Origin: Calcarisporiella thermophila CBS 279.70
Lineage: Eukaryota; Calcarisporiellomycota
Reading direction: 5' to 3'
Assembly: GCF_041956535.1 (NCBI RefSeq)
Contig: NW_027192202.1
Coordinates: 666,870 to 730,869, forward strand
Length of the DNA: 64,000 bases
The notes below the pieces were generated by a model. It saw nothing but the letters and a program-made list of their open reading frames with translations, was not told the origin of the DNA and did no database searches. Shown piece by piece: positions 48,094 to 60,100 of this stretch; the stretch's first letter is position 1; every line of letters begins with the position of its first letter. The position numbers and the translations under genes are program-made.

Positions 48094-48892
48094 ATGTCCC
48101 ACGAACATTGTGTGCAAAAACGCGTTCTCCCGGGAAATCCTACCGGAAAAGAGATCAAAATCGGCGGCCTCGACTGCTATTACGCTGAGTCAGCCTCTAC
48201 AACCGACAAGGGCATCTTTATCTTCACGGATGTCTTTGGATTGACGGTACCGAACGTGAAATTGGCTGCGGACCGATTTGCCCTCCAGGGTTATCATGTG
48301 TTCGTACCTGGTAAGTGCAGCTTATTCTCGAATCTCATGGAGTGGCCATCGGGATGACATTGGCCTTTGAACACTTGATAACATGCGTGACGCCATTTTG
48401 ACGACAGATTTCTTCCGAGGAGATTTGCCCGACCTTAACAATTTTGGGCCCTGGATGGAGCGCAATTCTTTTAGCCGTATCTTGGAGGAAGCTGAGCCCA
48501 TTATCGAGGAAATCCGCTCGAAATACGGAGTCAAGAAGCTTGCGGGCAAAGGCTACTGCTACGGAGCCAAACCCGCTTTCCTTCTTAGCATTGCGGGAAA
48601 ACTGGACGCCCTTGCTGTGGCGCATCCCACTCTACTCAATAAGGACGATCTCAAGGCGGTGCCAGGGCCGGTGCTCTATATTTGTGCGGAAGTGGACCAA
48701 CAGTTTACTGACGAATTGAGGGCGTTTGCCGAGGAAGAGATGAAGAGAAGGCAGGTTCCTTCGAAATTTGTGTTCTATCCTGGCACCGTTCACGGGTTTA
48801 CTATGCGATATGATCCGGATGACCAGGAGGCAGTGAAAAAGGCACACGATGCCCGGGAACAGACGATCCAATTCTTCGAGGAACACCTCTAA
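48094..48892 (+). CDS. Dienelactone hydrolase family protein, array copy 4
   Basis: Two exons (48094-48310, 48408-48892; 217 + 485 nt) give 233 residues. Starts MSHEHCVQKRVLPGNPTGK, identical over this stretch to copy 2. Nucleophile region GKGYCYGAKPA has Lys where the other copies have His two residues before Gly-Tyr-Cys; the cysteine, CAEVDQQFTDE and PGTVHGFTMRY are intact. The His-to-Lys change lies next to the active site and could shift substrate preference (inference). Last member of the array; the next gene is PRP38 on the other strand. Confidence 0.93.
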
Positions 48893-49194
48893 ATTGCTTT
48901 GGGATCCGCCAGCTTGTTCATATTTATTTGTTTGATGAATTGATTAATTAAATAACGAGCCGATTGAAGGCAATGCCGTCGAAAGATTTGTTCTAGGTTA
49001 GAGGGGTCAAGGCAATTAGAGTGCCCTGGCATTGTTTCTGAATGAACATCTCCTTGTTGGATATATTAAAGAAGCTATTTACAGAACAGGCCAGATTTTG
49101 ACACTCATGACGCATGAGCCTCTGGCGACAAAACCAGGCTCAACCCAATCATACCAAACCACGGCAAGGCAAACTGACCATGAAAGCATATACA
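48893..49194. other. Convergent 3' region
   Basis: 302 bp between the 3' ends of DLH copy 4 and PRP38. No gene. Confidence 0.5.
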
Positions 49195-49915
49195 TCACGA
49201 CAGCTCGCCTTCCTCCTCCAAGTCTTCTTCCAACGCGCTAATGCGCGGCGGTAAGTCGCCAGATTCTTCGAGGGTATGCCGCTTTGCAAGCCGCGGGAGC
49301 AGAATGTCACACACTCGCTCTTCGTGGAGGAGCTGATCCACAAACTCATCCATATATGTCAGTACATATCCGACTAGAAGCCAGGAGAGCGATGGATTAG
49401 TATTCCAATGTCAAGGGGATCGAGGTTGCAAGATCACTTACAAACTTCTCGCTTCCGTAGCTTCCTATAGTCGTTTAACAAGGGTTCTAGGTATTGGTAG
49501 ATTTCAAGCGAGGATCCGGTTAATCGCATGTAAAATGCCCCTAACGCACGCAAATATTTAAAGTCTTCTTGTCGAATATACTCGATCACAATCTCTTTTT
49601 CCGGCTGGAGCTGGAGGAGTTTGAGTGTGAGACAAAGGAAATCGGTCGGGCGCTGATTAGCATAAGTCCCTCCAATAGCATCTAATTGGATGGCACGATC
49701 AATGATGGTGGCAGCTAATATTGAGAGATAACACGTTGGTTAGCTTCCATGGCAGAACAGAATAAAAGGAGGTAGTGAAATTCACTTGTTAAGGCAAAGC
49801 AAGATTCTTTCCAGTACAGGGATTCATATATTCGTGTACGTATGATCTTCTCTACAAGAAATTGCGGGTTCATTCCATGGATGGAATGCGCATCACCAGT
49901 GGTTCGATTCGCCAT
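49195..49915 (-). CDS. PRP38: Pre-mRNA-splicing factor Prp38
   Basis: Three exons. Exon 1 (from 49915) encodes MANRTTGDAHSIHGMNPQFL and VEKIIRTRIYESLYWKESCF; exon 2 has the core DFLCLTLKLLQLQPEKEIVI, EDFKYLRALGAFYMRLTG and YLEPLLNDYRKLRKRE; exon 3 has DEFVDQLLHEERVCDILLPR, then RLAKRHTLEESG and an acidic end. This matches PRP38 over its whole length. Prp38 joins the spliceosome with the B complex and is needed for activation. The RS/acid tail found in animal PRP38A is short here. Divergent from the long coiled-coil gene across 570 bp. Confidence 0.94.
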
Positions 49916-50485
49916 AGTGTCTATTTAATCTGCTTGATCTACTTTCTCGTTGAATGGAGGTTACTTGACTGTATATGAAAGGAATCGTTTGACTGCGTGA
50001 CGTAGGCGTATGACTTGAAATTTTTTGAAATAAAGAGCTATTTCTTTTCTTAGGTGGTGTCTTCCGAAGTCTAAAAAAACACATCAAAAAATCGCCGATT
50101 GGAAAAGAGAGCAGAGAAGATAATCGCATTGCCTTTTCATTTACGGTTCATTTTTTCTCACTATTCTTTTTATTTATTTCACGTTCACCCATTTACTTAG
50201 TCTCATTTCTCTTGCTCTTCTGCTCCTTCCTTCGCCTTTATTTTCTATTGCGTTGATTGATCTGCAAAATTGAAGAGGTATCAATCAATTCATTACATGT
50301 TCAATCACAATCCATCTTCTACGCTATAATATCCTTCTTCCTTGGCTATCGTAATTGTATTTTTTTATAAACACGGGTATTTCATTCTCTTTCGTAGCAG
50401 ATTTCCTCTCATTTTCCAATTCTGTTTGTTTGTGATTGATGCCCTTTCCCTCAACCCTTTCCCCACCAAATAATAAGCAGAGACT
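49916..50485. promoter_or_regulatory. Divergent intergenic region
   Basis: Separates the PRP38 and coiled-coil gene starts. AT-rich near PRP38 and pyrimidine-rich (TTTC/CTTT runs, about 50150-50260) toward the plus-strand gene. No specific motif recognised. Confidence 0.45.
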
Positions 50486-53027
50486 ATGCCCACACACGAA
50501 TTGCCGATAGATGGACCCTATAGCAACCGTTTTCGCCACTTTCAGTCCTCCTCGCTTTCCACGGCCACGAAGCAAACATCGTCATTTGCGGGTGGCAAAT
50601 CCCCATCCACCCCCACAAGCCCCGATTTCGCCACCGGTATCAAACGGACTTCCTCAATGCATCGCCAGCTCCCCCAACGCTCTAGCACAGACTACCACCG
50701 CCAACGCAGCATATCCATGATTGCCTCGTCCTCAACAGGTAATCTTCATGAGACGGTCTCGACTCCTCCGCCCCCTCCACAACCAAGAGAAAACGGCAGA
50801 TTGAGCGCGGGCAGTTATCGAGGAATTTCTACCTCATCCGCTTCCTTGCGCTCATATGCATCGCCATTGTTGGAGCGCCGAGACAGCATGCCACCAAGCT
50901 ACATGGAGAGAACCAATCAAGAGGCAACGCCTCCGCCCTCCCGATTGTCCACAGCAAGTTTGAGCATGGAGCCGCAGCACGAGCGGGGAGGGCGGCTCTT
51001 TATTAACACCGACTTGGCAAGGAAACGGCATAGTTTGCGTACAGATGGCTTATTTGCTGAACGGCGATTTGAATCCGAAGATGTTCGGAGCGAGGTACGT
51101 CTATCTAGTCTCTGGATTCGCTTGAATTGTTTTCTAATCTATGCTCTATTAGCGAATGACTCGCACGCCTACCTCCATGTCTTCTCGACCACCCTCGAGT
51201 CGCGACCACTATGCTCCCGTCACAAGTCCTCTACGTCATCGCACCTCGTCCATCCCCGCCACCCTAAATCTCTCGCTCACCCCCCTGCTACGCTCTTCAG
51301 CCACCACACCAACTCCATCCAATCCTTCTCCCGATCGAGGGGGAATAGGGGGGAGCGGGGAGAAATCCCACTCGCCTGTTTCCGTGACCTCAGCCAGCTC
51401 CTCTATGTATCAATTTTCTCCTCGGGTCGCGACAAAGATGCAGGAGTATGCTGAGCGCGAGTCGCAGCGGAGTGTGGAGCTTCAGTCTCTGTTGCAGGAA
51501 ACGCGCGACTACTACACAAATTGCGTCAAGGGGTTGCAGCAACAGGTACGGGACCAAGCCAACCTCACCGCTGCTAAAGAAAAAGACGTGCAACAGCTCC
51601 GTGATGAAATTCGAACGCTGAGGAGGCGATTGAAGGAGGAGACGCGGGGGGGAGAGCGTCTAGGGAAGGAGCGTGAAGAGTTGAGCGGAAGAGTGGAGGA
51701 GATGCGGCTCCGAGTGGAGTTGTTAGCTCGGGAGAAAGAGGCTCTGGAGGCTCGAGTACAGGAGTTGGAGGCAGAATTGGTAGGGTTGCGATCCGAAGAG
51801 GTTGGCCGGAGTGGGCGCGATGCTGAAGTCCGCCAGCGCACCGAGGTATTCGCACGCGAGAATGAGAAACTGCGCAGGGAGCTTGAGGACGCCGAAGAAG
51901 AAATTCAGGATTTACAGGCGACCGTTGACGCGGAAATCAACCGCCGTGTTCGTGCGGAGCAGGAGCGTGAAGAGACTCGACGAGCCCTACACCATGCGGA
52001 GCAAGAGAACGCTAGACTGGAGGGGATTGTTGAGGGGATTGAGCGTGATCTTGGCAAATTGCCCCAGCAGGCTTTGCCGCTGCTGGAAAAGATCTCGGGG
52101 GCGGGGCGACAGGTTCCCGGTGACGAGATGGCGGACTCTGGGCTGGGCACATCCCCCCCTCCCCCCTCCAACTCCACCAGTCCCATGCCTTCTGCGGCCC
52201 TCCATCGATCCATACAACACCACCAGCATCACACCGATCCAAATATGCACCTTTCGCACGATGAGCTCGTGGAACGAAATCGCCGACTGGAGGTCGAACT
52301 GAACGCAACCAACGACGCACTTGCAAACAAGGTTGAGGAGCAGCAGGCCCTGCGACGAGAGGTGCAGGAGCTGCGCCAGAGGCTGGTGGAGCTGGAGGAG
52401 GCAGCGGCGGTGACGGAGGCGATGAGTGGCTCCAAATCCGGGACCGAGAAGGGCGAGCGCAGCGGCGGCGAGCCGCAAAAGCAGCCACCCATGGACATAG
52501 AACGCATATGGGTTGAGAAATACATGGAGCTGCAGCGGGAACATCTTCACATGGTCAATTTGTTGCGAGATGCCTACGATGCTCGCGATCGAGCACGAAC
52601 CGAAGCCATGGTGTGGCGCGACCGCTTCGAGGCTCTGGCTGGCAAGCAGAGGGGACAGCAGCCACAATCACAAGGTTACTCCACGCCGCAGGATGTGAGG
52701 CAGAGATTGGCATCAGGGTCCTCCGGGCGCTCTTCTTCGATGAACTCATGTTTGTCCGAAGAGGACGAGGGAGATAAGGATGGGTTCATGGATGCTGAGG
52801 ACCGGTTTTCTCCCGATTATAATCGCCTGCATGGGCAAGAGACCATGCGGGAGGAGAGAGGTGTGGATGAGGAGGATGAAGATGAGGGCGAAGAGAAGTT
52901 TGGAAGTCCAGTTGGGGAGTGGGACTCGGAGGATGAGGTGGACGTCCGCACAACCTATGCACATCGAGTCAAGGGGAAGAAAGTATCTCTAGGTCGGGAG
53001 CGCCCCCTTGAGCTAAAGGACTTGTGA
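50486..53027 (+). CDS. Long coiled-coil protein, unknown function
   Basis: Two exons (50486-51094, 51153-53027) give 827 residues. The N-terminal 340 residues are disordered and Ser/Pro-rich with many SP/TP sites. From MYQFSPRVATKMQEYAERES onward there are two long coiled coils, about residues 345-520 (for example LRRRLKEETRGGERLGKERE) and 580-640, separated by a Ser/Pro linker. A conserved-looking segment follows (VEKYMELQREHLHMVNLLRD AYDARDRARTEAMVWRDRFE read across the join), then a very acidic tail (EEDEDEGEEKFG). The layout suggests a cytoskeletal or scaffold protein. I do not recognise a named family. Convergent with ASE1. Confidence 0.85.
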
Positions 53028-53668
53028 TTTGGAACTACATATTCATGACGGAGGAGAGATGGGAAGGAGAGGGGCGCTGGTCGCTGGATTTATTATTGTT
53101 ATTATTCATTAACGCATTAGTATACTCTATTTTCTCTTTTTTCTTTTTCTTTTTACCATTGCATTCTCCCCCCCCCCCCCCTTTTTTTTTTCCCTTGCTT
53201 CTCCCACTGTTTTTCTTTGGAATGGCTAGATTTTTTTCCCCTCCCTTTGCTCCCTTTCTTCATTTTTATCTTACTTTCTGCTCCGACTTGCTTTTTAGCG
53301 TAATCTCTCTTTGCATTTATTTTATTATTATTATTTTGTTGTCATCATGAGAATTCTGTAAATATGTCTGTTCCCCTCCCTATTTTTTTCTCGTTTTTCT
53401 TTGTGATAAAGAGAATCCATTTGTTGATGAGATGAAATATATCATATAGAACACTAAAAATAATAATAGCCACGAAGTACAAATAAAGGGGAGATCCTTA
53501 AAGGGGAAAAGAGTGAGTAATGTAAATGCACAGTAATTTAAGAGAGTATAGAAGGAAAATACGATTATACAATAGAATAAAGGCGGGTAGAAAACAATTA
53601 AACATGGAATAAAACAGATAAAACACATTATTCGGGCATAGCAAAGGGACACAACCCCCGTTTCCGTC
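53028..53668. other. Convergent 3' region with homopolymer runs
   Basis: 641 bp between two convergent genes. It contains a C-run followed directly by a T-run near 53169-53191, otherwise T-rich on the left and A-rich on the right, as expected of two 3' UTRs. No gene. Confidence 0.5.
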
Positions 53669-56511
53669 TTAGCAATCGTCCTCCCACTCCTCCTCGGTGC
53701 CCCACTCGGAGCCCTCGATCACTCGAAACTGCGAGAAGTTTTGCAAAGTTACCGAACCGGTCTTGGAGAGCACGCTTGTCCAGCTCGTTGCCGTCGAGGC
53801 CGAAGATCGGCGCCTCCCCGATGACAACGAGACGTGCCATTCACTCCCTGTTGTGTTGGAGCTCCAGCGCCGTTCATCCTTCTCTTCGCCCCCCGTCATT
53901 TCGCCCTCCTCCACTATCTCCTCGTATTCCGCATCAGGGGTGGGCGGCAACTGCATCAGCTTCTGTTTACGCGCGCTGCCAATCACACGACTAACCTCTT
54001 TACGCCTGGACTGCTGTGATGAGTGGTGACTGAGGAGCCGGTCCATAAGAGGAAGGGTGGCCATATCTCCCCATTCGCCTGCCGCCGCAACGTTTACTTC
54101 TCCTGGAGGCGATAGAAACCTTATTCCGCTCTCATAGGGGTTCTCTTCCGGTATACTGGTGGATGAGGAGAGGCTCTGACTGGGAGCAGAGAAATTCCGT
54201 CTTGCTTGCATATTCGTAAGAAAAGTTGGCTTTGGCAGGCCATTAGGAAGCAACGAGTTTCGTGTCACGCCCCCACCTACTACCGCTTTCTTCTTAGTTG
54301 TGGAGGAGAGAGGGTGAGGGACAGCGGCCACCGAATTGCGCTCTCCAAGCACTGTCTTGCCAATCTTGGGGGGAAGTCGGGAATCCCCTAGCATATGGGA
54401 GGCTAGCTTGATATCTGTGTTGGAGAGAGGGGTTGGGGTCACAATGGCCGGCGTTCTAGGGGGTGGAAAGAGGCTTTTTCCAGGCGTATGGACTCGCGTA
54501 GTGAGGGAACGCTTGATGGAGAGTCGGCGGTTGGTTTTGAGGGATTTTGGAGATTTTGGTTTAGTGGGCTATCACAGCAGATATCAGTGGGGAGTATTGG
54601 GGTGAAAACAAACAAAGACCACAAACCTTTCCTCCGAGGGGTTTCTCGGGATTCTCTTTCTTGCTTGCCACAGCACTAGGAGGTGCAGCAGTTTTGAGGG
54701 CCCTTGCTCCGACATGAGTGATCCACGGCTCGCCGAACACTAAGAAGTCCGTCCCAGTTTGGGCCTTATACTTTGCAAGGGCGTCCTCAACTTCTCTTTC
54801 GATCTTGATGAGATAAATACAGTGTTAATCAGAAAATTAATAGGGCCTGTGCAATTAGGTGACAAACCTTGGGCAATTCTTTCGCCATCCGTTTTCTGAA
54901 CTTCTCCTCTCTCAGCAACCTGCCAGGATCTCTGCGCTGGCCTTTTTGGAAGAGTCGGGACTGGTCCTGAGAGGCGAGCTAATATATTCAGAGACAATCC
55001 AATTCAACGGTTCAATCAGTGAAAAACCACTTATTTTCAGGGGCTATTTACCTCGAACTCGTGGGATTCTCCAAGTAGCTTTCGGTGTTTTTCAACCCTG
55101 GTTAGCAGCGGTTTCAATTCTTCCACCATTCTGTGCAGACGTTCGATCTCACGTTCATGGGCAGCAAGGCTTTCTTCATTAAAAATCCCTTTAAATGCAG
55201 ATAAACCAAATCAGTTCATTGTGTGGGACTGTAGTTAGTGGGCGAGAAGTCAGAGTTACCGCAGAAAGCGGGCATAAATCGACGGCGCTCTTCCTGCGTG
55301 TAGTAAAGAGTGTCCCACAGCTCAGCCAGCTCTTCACGTGCGCTCTCGATGAACATGGCGACATTCTCTTTTTTCAGTCGAGTCATTGTCTTCAGCTCTT
55401 GGTTGTACTATTTTAAGAAGATTGCTATGTAAAAAGGATGGAAGTGGCAGACTTTTAATTTGTTTTTACCGCTTCAATCACACCAGTTGATAAGCCCTGC
55501 TGTTCTTCTACGAACGCGTTCTGATGTTCGGGATCAATTTGAAGCTTCTTCCATAACAGCTGGAGCTGGTCATACAAGTTCTTAATGACCGTTTGTCGCT
55601 CCTGCTTTTCTTCATTTAGCGTCTCACGTTTCAATTCAAGTCGCTTCAGGTTCTCCTCAGTGGGCGAAATTTCTCCACGCAGTACCGCTTGGTCAAATTC
55701 CGAACTCTGTGCGACAATGCCCAGCTCGGTCCAAAGGTTGAGGATATCGGAAATAAGGGTCTCGACGCGATGTCTTCTCCTCAGCTATATGCAAGATGGG
55801 TTGAAGGAGAGTTAACATAACAGTGAATGCACGAAGAAATGTTCAATAGCAATTGACTACCATCTCCGAGTTGCATCGGTCAACTTCGTGCTCCAGTTTC
55901 GTTATATATTCCAGCGTGGTGGGGAAAGAATCTCCAGGCGGAGATATTTTGATAAACGACCCAAGGTATGGCCGGAAAGTATCTATGCGTTCGTGTAGAG
56001 CTAGTAGAAGTAAAGATAACTAAGTAATTAGATACGAATACTGTAACATCCCACAAAGTCAATACTCACATTTCACCATTCGCAATCGCTCTTCATAGAC
56101 TAGCTTTAGTGCGTCACGTTCACAGTCTAGAGTCTGTAATTTCGCAAGAAGGCCAGCCTAAAGAGAGAAATCCAAGTGAATTTAATTTAGCACACTTATG
56201 GCCAAAATGGCAAACAAAAAATTGCTTGCCTCCTCATTAAGAACGTGATTATCCTCCACTTCACCAACCGCCGTTTTAAGTCTTGATATCTCTGCTACTG
56301 CTTCAGCAATTGCTCCTTCTACACGCCTTATCTCGTGCTCCGCGTTATCAGCCTCCTCATTAAATAACTCTGTTATACGCACGAACACAGCATCGAGTTT
56401 CTTATTGACCTCTATGGAGGTGTGACCAAGTTTTGTATAGAGAGTATGGAGGCGGATGAAATAAGAAGATATATCAGGTATAGAGAGCTCTACCATTGAT
56501 TCCTTTGGCAA
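53669..56511 (-). CDS. ASE1: Anaphase spindle midzone microtubule bundler (Ase1/PRC1/MAP65)
   Basis: A multi-exon gene from about 56511 (MPKESMVELSIPDISS; MVEL at 56496 is an alternative start) to 53669. Exons contain helical rod repeats (DIFNL-like ISDILNLWTELGI, QLQLLWKKLQIDPEHQ, ELAELWDTLYYTQEERRRF), then the family hallmark RRDPGRLLREEKFRKRMAKE, which begins the spectrin-like microtubule-binding region. The C-terminal 300 residues are Ser/Thr/Pro-rich with basic patches and SP/TP motifs (LTTRVHTPGKSLFPPPRTP), likely Cdk sites. PRC1-family dimers cross-link antiparallel microtubules in the spindle midzone. Family assignment is firm; the order of five or more introns follows from frame continuity, but not every border was fixed. 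Confidence 0.92.
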
Positions 56512-57180
56512 TAAAAAAAATTAAAGAATCGATTGAGAAAAAGTTATGAAAGCAATCGAGAATCAATCAATTGAAAGAAAATTGTTTGTAAAAAGAAAGC
56601 AAAGCACCGATATCGAAAAACCGTATATCAAATCTATATCCAGAGTTGAATGTGGAAAGGAAAGTGCGTTATCAATTCTGTAGGATAAAATTGGCACGCA
56701 AGAGTAGTGATGGAAATGGGGTATCGTCTGGCTATTTTAAAAGCGCGTTAATTTCCGCAAGAATGTACAACGCGTCCTAACGCGGGATCTCGAATTTGAT
56801 CGCGTAAATCATGTTATCGCTGACTCTCAATATGAAACCTCTGTGGCTTCTTTGAATGTATTAATTCGCGGACGCCAATTATCCAAGTCGTGATTTGTTC
56901 AAACAACTTGGCTATAGTTAGAGGATGCTTAGTTTATAATGGAAATCCATACAATCCCATCTGCAGCATCAAAAACAAAAATTAATAGTCAATTCTATTT
57001 CATTTTAATTAAAACTCGATGGATCCATAGCAACATGACTATATTAGGATTCAGAAATATAAAAATTCACAGAAATAAAAAGTAAAAATATCGGTCGAAA
57101 TAAGCATGAAAGGAAGGAAGAGCACAACAAAATTTCCAAAAAAAGAAGGAATAAATAACAAATACTTCATGGACCATTTC
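56512..57180. other. Intergenic, no gene recognised
   Basis: AT-rich 669 bp between the ASE1 start and the ABCC stop, both minus strand. Should hold the ASE1 promoter. A GC-richer patch (about 56740-56810) has several CGCG/GCGC steps, including CAACGCGTCC, which contains ACGCGT, the MluI cell-cycle box of yeast. This would suit a mitotic gene but rests on a six-base match. Confidence 0.4.
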
Positions 57181-60100
57181 CTAGGATGATGAGGGGTCGA
57201 ACACTGCCTCTAAACTCTTTGGAATATGGCCATGATGATCTAAATTTCCGGCATCGTTGCCAGCCGAGGATTCCCCATTCCCGTTTACCCCCAGCATGTT
57301 CTTCAGCTTTTCGGCAAGCTCGTGCCCAAGCAGTTGGTTGAATCGCCCCCGGGAGTGAGCCAGGAGCCGAGCAGGAGTGTCGAATTCCGCCACCTTACCA
57401 TCATCCATTACCAGTATCTTGTCCTTTTAACAAAAAGAAAAGGGGGTCAATATACTATTTATTGATAATAGGGTAGAATTCAGAATGATTACCGCTTCTA
57501 TAATCGTGTTCTGCAGTGAGGTGAACATTAAAAAATAAGAGATCAATTAATTTTACTCTAATCGGACTTTATAGTCTCTATAAGTTCTTACCAAACGTCT
57601 AGCTATCATCAGCACTGTATGATCTTTGAAATTCTTTCGTATTGTTTCGCGAATAATCGCATCGGTATGCAAATCTACCGCGCTTGTTGCCTCTATTTAC
57701 GAAACAATTAGTTCAAGAGAAATTGTTATACAGCCGTAAATAGGTCTATGCACACTAACCGTCAAACACAACAATTCGACTCTTCACCAAAATTGCCCTC
57801 GCGATACAGAAGAGCTGTCGTTGACCTAGCGAAAAAGTGCGCCCATTATCTACAACAGGGGTGTCTATTTTCTGCGGCATGGATCGAATTTTCTCGTCCA
57901 GGTGAACAGACTTCAGAGCAGACCAGATGGTTTGGTCGTCACATTGGTGGAATGGATCCAGGTTACTACGGATAGTGCCAGAAAAGAGCACCGGTTCTAA
58001 GTGGAAAGAGTCAGTAGCTGCAAACATTTGAGCATTAAGATGAAATTCACCTTGAGGGATGACAGCAATCACATTCCGCAGATTACGAAGACCGGCATTG
58101 CGGATATCCACGTCATCTATTAAAATCTGGCCTTCACTTGCCTCCACAATGCGGAGCAAGCTAATCAACAGGGTCGTCTTTCCAGAACCTGCTTTTCCTA
58201 CGATTACCACCTTTTCTTTTGGCTGAATATGAAAAGAGACCTTTTTAAGAACGGCATGGCCATATCGTTGGTATCGCAGCGTGACTTCTTTGTACTCGAT
58301 CTTGATAATAGTTACGTGGGTCAGATCCAAACCGAATATTTTCGGGGAATTCAAATGTTAGATCCTGATACTCACTTCGCCTTTTTGTGGCCAGTCTTCT
58401 GGAATGCCGCTATCCTCGATCACATGCGGCTGTTCAATCGGGATGTTCTTCCCATAGTAACTCAGTTGCTCCACGCTCTCCATTGCCAATTGGGCATCTT
58501 GGAGATGTCGAAGTACACGTTGTCCAAAAAGAAGTATCTGCAGGGCATTGGTAAGCGCAAGACCAGCAGTAGCAGCATCCACCTGCCACCACCCAAATTG
58601 CCTTTGGAACACAACTAGAAATAGCGCTGAAATGTAGACAAATAGAGAAGCGAGGAAGTCCAAATAGAGGTACAGCCAAGCTTTGACTAATCAAAAGATA
58701 AAATTGGTGTTAGAGTGGCAGTGCCAGCTAATCAACGTTCACATTTTACCTTGCATCAATCCGAACAGCGCTCTGTGATTTGTGTCTATCCGATCTAAAT
58801 TTCGCGCATCGAACGAGGATTCTGCGTGATAGACTCGGATGGTATGAAGTCCCTCAAGCGTAACGGAAAGCAACGAAAAGATGGGACCTTTGCTGTCCGC
58901 TATATTAGTGGCCAAAAATCGGTTAGTACTCCATCCAATTATGGAGAAAGTGTCCTAGAAAACTCCTTCATTACCATCAAGCTCCTTGAGTCTGCTCTCG
59001 GTGTCAACGGAAAATATCATGAGCAGCCACATCAGCCCTATCAGGACTATTACGGGTCCAAATGCAAATGGCACCACAACACACACAAGAATTACTGCTC
59101 CAACAACAATGGGTAACACATGTAGGGTTTGCAGTGCAGCGTCCGTCAGCACATCATCCACCGTGTTTTGATGGCGGGCAAACACACTTAGAATCCTGGC
59201 CAGTGGGGTTATATCGAAATAGGACATGGGCGCACGCAGGATACGCTTGAAGATGCGATCATGTAATGCAGCGCTCTTGCGTACCATAACCGCCGTGTAC
59301 AAAGAATACCGTACAAAAGCGCCCAATAAAATGGCCGCCACCATACCGCCGTATACACCCAAGAAGTACTGCACCGTAATTGGCCCGGCCACTGAGAACT
59401 TTAGCCACCAATCACTAACTATTCGCACTGCCTGCACGACGAAAAAGAGAACGATCACGGAAAGCGAGAAAGTTGCGCCAGGGTTTTTACAGATAAACCA
59501 CCACACCACGGGCCACCCTGTGCGTATTCTCTTCTGTCTCTTTAGAACTACTAAGCCAGTTTCTGGATCGATCGCCGCTGAGAGCACACCCTCTTGTCCA
59601 CTTAGTGAGTGAATTGTCAACTGGTTTCGCTCAATGGTGCGCTGTGCCGCGCTCATCTCATTAGCACCAGGCGATTGGGGTAGCTGGCTGGGTTCCACGA
59701 TAATGGAGCCTCGCTCCATCATTTGCGTCAGGGCGATCTCAGGGGGCGGCTGAGTACTTGCCAGAGCATTCAATTGATCATCGCCATGAGCTTCGTGCGA
59801 AACGGGCTGAGACATATCCTTTACGTCCGCATTTTGCACAATTGAATTGGGAATCATAGGCTGACTTGAGAGTGTAGGAGACCGATGCGCCAAGGATTCA
59901 GGAGCAGAAGAGAGTGTTTCTTCATCTTCTGCCTGGGGTTTCAGGAAGTCGCCTCCACTATCTTCAATCTGATCGTCTAAATCTTCGATCTCTGCAGAGT
60001 CTCCAGCAAGAGCGGCGAAGTTTACATCTTTGGCACAAAGCTCGTCATAAGTGCCTTCGTCTTCAAGGCTTCCATCTTTCATATACAGTACATAATCGCA

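Noticed and set aside
57755-57780. NBD2 of the ABCC transporter seemed to lack the catalytic glutamate (reads FDG).
   Set aside because: A GT donor interrupts the codon after its first G; the next exon begins with AG, restoring GAG (Glu) followed by ATSAVD.
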